Origin: Acinetobacter calcoaceticus
Lineage (GTDB): Bacteria > Pseudomonadota > Gammaproteobacteria > Pseudomonadales > Moraxellaceae
Assembly (NCBI RefSeq): GCF_900520355.1
Contig: NZ_LS999521.1
Span: 1,612,001 to 1,676,000, forward strand
DNA length: 64,000 nt
Reading direction: 5' to 3'
The notes under the pieces were generated by a model. It saw nothing but the letters and a program-made list of their open reading frames with translations. It was not told where the DNA came from and did no database searches. Below are positions 60,423 through 64,000 of this stretch, piece after piece. Numbering within the stretch: the first letter of the stretch is position 1; each line of letters begins with the position of its first letter. The position numbers and the translations under genes are program-made.

Positions 60423-60876
60423 TAATTAAGGATTGAGTAACTTGGTAGTTTAGTAATATTTTTATATTAAAATGGCTCACTTAATATTAAATTAGTGAAA
60501 ATTAAGATAGAGATAATAGTGATTAATTCTATATGAATATCAGTTATATAATATTTACTAAATATGAGAATTTGATATAAAAAGAAATTAATGTGCACTA
60601 AAATAACACTTCATATTATATGTGGTTGTTTTTTAAAAACAATAATAATTGATTCAATATGGTGCATTATTATATTTCTTATTAGTTTCATGGTTTTAAT
60701 TTATGCACTATTATAATGCATTGTAATTTTTATAAATTGTTTCTGAAATTTTTTCTATTGGGTTTGTTTGACATGGAAATGAAATAATTATAAAAGATAA
60801 TATATGGTAATTAATATTTTTCTGATATTAATTATTTTAATAAATTCCAGCAAATAAATATTTTAAAGGAAAACTT
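60423..60876 (+). promoter_or_regulatory. AT-rich 454-nt intergenic region before the cargo genes
   Basis: No gene, terminator of note or GGAAC motif is visible. The region is very AT-rich, with several related words (GTGCACTA near 60593, GGTGCATTAT near 60661) and a dyad ATGCA-N9-TGCAT at 60703-60721 that could bind a regulator. The cargo genes probably have their own promoter here, separate from the GGAAC system. Confidence 0.4.
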
Positions 60877-61602
60877 ATGAATTATAGTGAATTACAATTA
60901 ACTGCAAAAAAAGTGGCAGAAAACGAATGTCTTACACACTGGTCTAATCATAGTAATAATTTTACATATTCTCAATATAGTATTCTGGTTAATAACCTAA
61001 GACATTGGCTAGGTCCAACTGCTTCTCGACTCGATTTAGGTTGTGAAATTCTAAAAAAAAATCAAACTAATGAAAATGAACAAAACCACAATATTTTAAA
61101 AATAATTGAAGCTTTTGAAATGAATATTGCTGAGGAAAAAGGTTTAGATGACGGTCAACCCCATGCTTATTTATTTATCAAATCAGTAAATTCATATAGT
61201 CAGGTTTTATATGACAAAATTCCTGAATATGGAAAAGGTATAGAATCAACGATGAAATTAAAAGATGAGTCTGAAAAACTTTTTAATAGTGATCTATATA
61301 TTATGTTAGGTGCTGCTTTAGCTCAAGAAATCCATGCTTTACCACAACTAGAATTACTAGTGAGGGGAGCAGAAAAAAATAAAGAACTTTTTTCTGACGA
61401 AAAATGGTTAGAAGTTTCCAATTTTTATGATATTCATTTAGATGGAACTGAAGCACGTCATGCTGAAGATTTAAATAAGACCATATGGTCAATAATTGAT
61501 ACTGATGCCAAAAAAGAAAAATTCATGATTGGTTTTAATAAATTTCTTGAACTTCTCGATAATTTTTGGAGCAGTTTATACTTAGAGGTTAAGAATGCAT
61601 AA
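60877..61602 (+). CDS. Heme-oxygenase-fold (HDO-like) iron enzyme, cargo gene
   Basis: This 241-residue all-helical protein resembles the iron-containing heme-oxygenase-like oxidase family (PF14518-type). EMNIAEEKGLDDGQPHAYLF near residues 82-101 matches the usual N-x-x-x-E-x-G...H segment. QEIHALPQLELLVRGAE (~150) and FYDIHLDGTEARHAED (~183-198) match the E and H-x4-E-x2-H iron ligands. Such enzymes cleave or oxidise small metabolites, for example by fatty-acid decarboxylation or N-oxygenation. An AAAGGA site precedes the ATG. It overlaps a transporter gene by 8 nt, and neither is a phage structural gene. The substrate is unknown. Confidence 0.7.
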   Translation: MNYSELQLTAKKVAENECLTHWSNHSNNFTYSQYSILVNNLRHWLGPTASRLDLGCEILKKNQTNENEQNHNILKIIEAFEMNIAEEKGLDDGQPHAYLFIKSVNSYSQVLYDKIPEYGKGIESTMKLKDESEKLFNSDLYIMLGAALAQEIHALPQLELLVRGAEKNKELFSDEKWLEVSNFYDIHLDGTEARHAEDLNKTIWSIIDTDAKKEKFMIGFNKFLELLDNFWSSLYLEVKNA

Positions 61603-62062
61603 TATTAACTATGTATTCATTAGTGTTTTAGGGGGACTAATTGTCCCCCTACAGTTGGCAATGGTAAATGCTTTCAGAAATACTAGTGGTGCTACACAAA
61701 TACAATCTACTTTTTATCTTTATGTTGGGGGTGCCATTGCCTCACTTATAATTGCACTATTTATGGATGGTGGTATAAAACCTCCTGCATATGGGCAAAC
61801 TACTTGGTGGATGTGGATGCCTGGATTTTTAGGTTCCCTTTACATACTTTGTATGTTTGTTGCAGCTCCAAAAATTGGTGCAACGACCACTCTTTTATGG
61901 GTTTTTATAGGCCAAATGCTTTTTGCAACGATTATTGATAGTACGGGTCTACTTGGTGTACAAATAAGAAAGTTAGATGGTTTAAAAATCCTCGGCTTAG
62001 GTTTCATTTTAGTTGGAGGACTTATCATGATTTATAACGAATATCGAAAGGTAACTAATTAA
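61595..62062 (+). CDS. Small DMT-type transporter, DUF606/YdcZ-like
   Basis: This 155-residue protein has five hydrophobic helices and the DUF606/YdcZ pattern: GLIVPLQLAMVNAFR at the start, then IGATTTLLWVFIGQMLFATIIDSTGLLGV and a final GLGFILVGGLIMI. Proteins of this half-size family probably dimerise to export small molecules. It overlaps the HDO-like gene by 8 nt, so the pair may make and export (or import and modify) one compound. A strong terminator follows directly. Confidence 0.85.
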   Translation: MHNINYVFISVLGGLIVPLQLAMVNAFRNTSGATQIQSTFYLYVGGAIASLIIALFMDGGIKPPAYGQTTWWMWMPGFLGSLYILCMFVAAPKIGATTTLLWVFIGQMLFATIIDSTGLLGVQIRKLDGLKILGLGFILVGGLIMIYNEYRKVTN

Positions 62063-62086
62063 AAGCCGCTCTAGCGGCTTTTTTAT
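62061..62086 (+). terminator. Terminator of the cargo operon
   Basis: AAAGCCGC and GCGGCTTT pair around TCTA and run into TTTTT. It overlaps the transporter stop codon. The 148 nt beyond it are AT-rich with no gene. Confidence 0.85.
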
Positions 62087-62234
62087 TTAAATGTCTAATT
62101 ATTCACATATTTCACTTATTTTATATTTTACTTTCTACTAATTTATCAGTTGAAGAAAGAGCAATATTAATAAGTTACTCATAAATAATTTTATTCTAAT
62201 GATCCTTTTTTATTAGTTTTTATATGTTGAATTT

Positions 62235-62298
62235 TGGAACCTATCAATAGTTAAGAATATTTCAGCTGAGAAAATATCCTCAAATTAATATGAGGATA
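62235..62298 (+). promoter_or_regulatory. GGAAC module 10
   Basis: ATTTTGGAACC (motif 62235-62240) lies 63 nt before the GTG start at 62304. TATCCTCA (62275-62282) pairs perfectly with TGAGGATA (62291-62298) around eight bases. The 3' arm holds the GAGG ribosome site 8 nt from the start, which supports the GTG over an out-of-frame ATG nearby. Confidence 0.7.
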
Positions 62299-62303
62299 AA
62301 TCG

Positions 62304-63995
62304 GTGAATGTTAAATCAATTTTCATTCAAACCCATGGACCACATCAAAGTCGAGCAGTTGCTGGTTTTGACTCAGTGAATAGTGGTGCTTGTTCAATTG
62401 GGATTATCAAAGGTGATTACCGCCAAATTAATGCCTTAGTCACTGAAGACTCCACAGAAAATGACCTTTGGCGTGTTGTAAATTTAAAGGGTAAAAAGAG
62501 TGGAATTGATGCTTTTGACTCAGTAGCGGTTTTAGGAGCTATTGATGACCAACATGCTGCTGATTTAGCAATCTTGCAATTTGGCCGTATGTTTGATGCT
62601 TGCGTTACAGATGTTATTGAAACAAATCAATTTGGGCTTAAACGTCAACTATCTTCTAAACTGTTCAATTTGGCTTGTTCAAAACCTATTCAACGATGGC
62701 AATTAGAACAGCTACAAAACGTTATTACTGCTGAAACACCTCAATGGGACGATATTAATTTAGTCTCTCATAGTGGAGACACTTCAAAGCTGCTGTTAGA
62801 TATGCAGCGAAATGATGATTACAGTGAATTATTAAGTAAATTTGATGGTTTGCCTTCGCTGTTGTGTGCTCTTGGTGTAGAAGAGGCGCATTACGACTCT
62901 ATCATTATTGATTATCAGCATTTAGAACAGCTTTCGGCAATCCTAAATCGAGCTATGGATCAGTTTTCGAAAACTGGCGTTAAAGTTGTAAATGTCACTG
63001 AAAGTAAGCCTTTCAAACATAAAAAAGTACTTCAAATTGCGCTTACTTATGATTTTGATGACGGCCAGAACTTTACAATCCTTTTCCATAAGCCAGATAG
63101 ATTATCCAAAAATATTAGTCCAGCAGATTCATTAGTTTCTTGGAAGATCTTAATGAATAATCGTGATATTACTGCCGCTATTCAACCAAACCAAGGTGAA
63201 GGGATATCAATCCCAGTTTTAGCTGGTCGAATCATGAAGTTGATTAACCAAAACAGTAACCGTTTTAAACGTTTACAAGCTAAAAAAGCCGAAAAAGCTA
63301 AAGCATTGGCTAAAGCCGAAAATCGGGTTTTAGAAAAACAAAACTTGTTGTCTTCTTTAAAGCAAGAAATAGAAAGTTTGCAATCTGAACTAGACAATTT
63401 AGCTACTTCTAAAACTGAACCGGCGCCAGAGGTGGCACCTGAACCAGAGCCTGAGGTGGCACCTGAACCAGAGCCTGAGGTGGCACCTGAACCAGAGGCT
63501 GAGGTGGCACCTGTACCAGAGGCTGAGGTGGCACCTGTACCAGAGGCTGAGGTGGCACCTGAACCAGAACCTGAGGTGGCACCTGAACCAGAGCCTGAGG
63601 TGGCACCTGAACCAGAGGCTGAGGTGGCACCTGAACCAGAGGCTGAGGTGGCACCTGAACCAGAGGCTGAGGTGGCACCTGTACCAGAACCTGAGGTGGC
63701 ACCTGAACCAGCACCTGAGGTGGCACCTGAACCAGCACCAGAGGTGGTACCTGAACCAGAGCCTGAGGTAGCACCTGTACCAGAACCTGAGGTGGCACCT
63801 GAAATACTACAAAATCTATTAGTTTCAGATGCTTCGAATCCATTGTATAAGTCAATCATTGAAGGACAAGTAGGCGTAAGTTTGGAAGTACTAGAACAAG
63901 TTCGAGATGAGGCTGAAAAGAATTTAGAGGACCCTTTATTAGTTCCAGCTGTAACTGAGTTACTTAATCAAATTAAAGTTAAGGAGAGCGTTTAA
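62304..63995 (+). CDS. DarA-N-like phage protein with Pro-Glu repeat region
   Basis: This 563-residue protein starts with GTG. The centre (residues ~240-320) matches the DarA N-terminal domain as I know it: [22 protein letters not shown], then [16 protein letters not shown] and [19 protein letters not shown]. In P1-like phages DarA is injected with the DNA and helps block type I restriction. A short coiled coil follows, then 16 copies of an eight-residue P-E-x-x repeat (~372-498) and a helical end. The first ~230 residues are not recognised. A stiff Pro-Glu rod between two domains suggests a virion protein that must span a distance. Confidence 0.65.
   Translation: MNVKSIFIQTHGPHQSRAVAGFDSVNSGACSIGIIKGDYRQINALVTEDSTENDLWRVVNLKGKKSGIDAFDSVAVLGAIDDQHAADLAILQFGRMFDACVTDVIETNQFGLKRQLSSKLFNLACSKPIQRWQLEQLQNVITAETPQWDDINLVSHSGDTSKLLLDMQRNDDYSELLSKFDGLPSLLCALGVEEAHYDSIIIDYQHLEQLSAILNRAMDQFSKTGVKVVNVTESKPFKHKKVLQIALTYDFDDGQNFTILFHKPDRLSKNISPADSLVSWKILMNNRDITAAIQPNQGEGISIPVLAGRIMKLINQNSNRFKRLQAKKAEKAKALAKAENRVLEKQNLLSSLKQEIESLQSELDNLATSKTEPAPEVAPEPEPEVAPEPEPEVAPEPEAEVAPVPEAEVAPVPEAEVAPEPEPEVAPEPEPEVAPEPEAEVAPEPEAEVAPEPEAEVAPVPEPEVAPEPAPEVAPEPAPEVVPEPEPEVAPVPEPEVAPEILQNLLVSDASNPLYKSIIEGQVGVSLEVLEQVRDEAEKNLEDPLLVPAVTELLNQIKVKESV
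63417..63797 (+). repeat. 16-unit, 24-nt tandem repeat encoding [12 protein letters not shown] octads
   Basis: Sixteen units of eight codons (the first lacks one codon) encode variants of PEPEPEVA, with changes at a few positions ([12 protein letters not shown], one PEVV). DNA identity between units is high (gaggtggcacctgaacca recurs), so slippage can change the number. It forms an extended negatively charged Pro-rich linker. Confidence 0.95.
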
Positions 63996-64000
63996 TGATA

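Noticed and set aside
16687..62240. GGAAC motif as the -35 element of an ordinary RpoE/ECF promoter
   Set aside because: GGAAC does resemble an ECF-type -35 element, but no consistent TCTGA- or TCAAA-like -10 box lies 16-17 nt downstream in the 12 copies. A conserved TA block near +41 and the leader hairpins are not part of that class. Kept as an unnamed phage motif.
16687..62240. GGAAC motif as a sigma54 (-24/-12) promoter
   Set aside because: The -24 box would need TGGCAC followed by TTGCW at -12; neither the C in the fourth position nor the GC doublet at the right distance is present.
63417..63797. CRISPR-like or noncoding tandem array
   Set aside because: The 24-nt units are contiguous, without spacers, and are in frame as a Pro-Glu repeat in a long coding region. 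Long open frames on the opposite strand here (Ser/Gly- or Pro/Val-rich) are shadows of the repeat.

Overview
The window is low-GC gammaproteobacterial chromosome, most likely Acinetobacter (inferred from gene content, AT-rich codon use and a CioAB-type oxidase; not tested by any search). The first ~15.7 kb is host DNA. From ~16.6 kb to the end it is a large, apparently myovirus-type prophage that runs off the right edge. No integrase, repressor, replication or lysis gene was recognised, so only part of the element is present and the left attachment site is not defined.

Host part. Positions 20-7975 hold a thiol/electrophile-stress cluster: glutathione reductase and an MFS transporter; an apparent operon of SDR, AhpD-like protein, OsmC-like protein and a TetR regulator; a thioredoxin; and, divergently, an old-yellow-enzyme reductase and a DsbA/FrnE-like protein. 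An identical 19-bp near-palindrome lies in both control regions, placed against sigma70-like promoter elements, which suggests one regulon run by the TetR protein. Next come a cyanide-insensitive-type bd oxidase (cioA, cioB and a 35-residue DUF2474-like subunit), two divergent His-rich DUF2946-like proteins, a TonB receptor that has lost most of its barrel, an intact TonB receptor and an NlpE-like lipoprotein.

Prophage part. The left end has an antirepressor-like protein and small early-type genes, then baseplate wedge genes (19.4-21.7 kb), a secreted Rhs protein with a candidate immunity partner (21.9-26.3 kb), a possible Acb2/Tad1-type anti-defence protein, a prohead-protease candidate, a TraR/DksA zinc finger, and a large terminase whose Walker A motif is split by a ~149-residue mini-intein. 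Then follow a tail fibre, head/neck genes, the likely major capsid protein, other virion proteins, a HipBA module with its own operators, tail and baseplate-hub genes, and a 3,889-residue protein joining a baseplate spike to a J-like fibre. The right part has the portal gene, a heme-oxygenase-fold enzyme paired with a small DMT-type transporter (apparent cargo), and a DarA-N-like protein with a 16-unit Pro-Glu repeat.

The most striking unexplained feature is a recurrent 5' module. W-T-GGAAC-Y occurs 12 times in phage intergenic DNA, in the direction of the downstream gene, 61-74 nt before the start codon in 11 of 12 cases. It often directly follows a terminator and is usually followed by a hairpin that contains or abuts the ribosome-binding site. 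It looks like a phage-specific late promoter plus structured leader.
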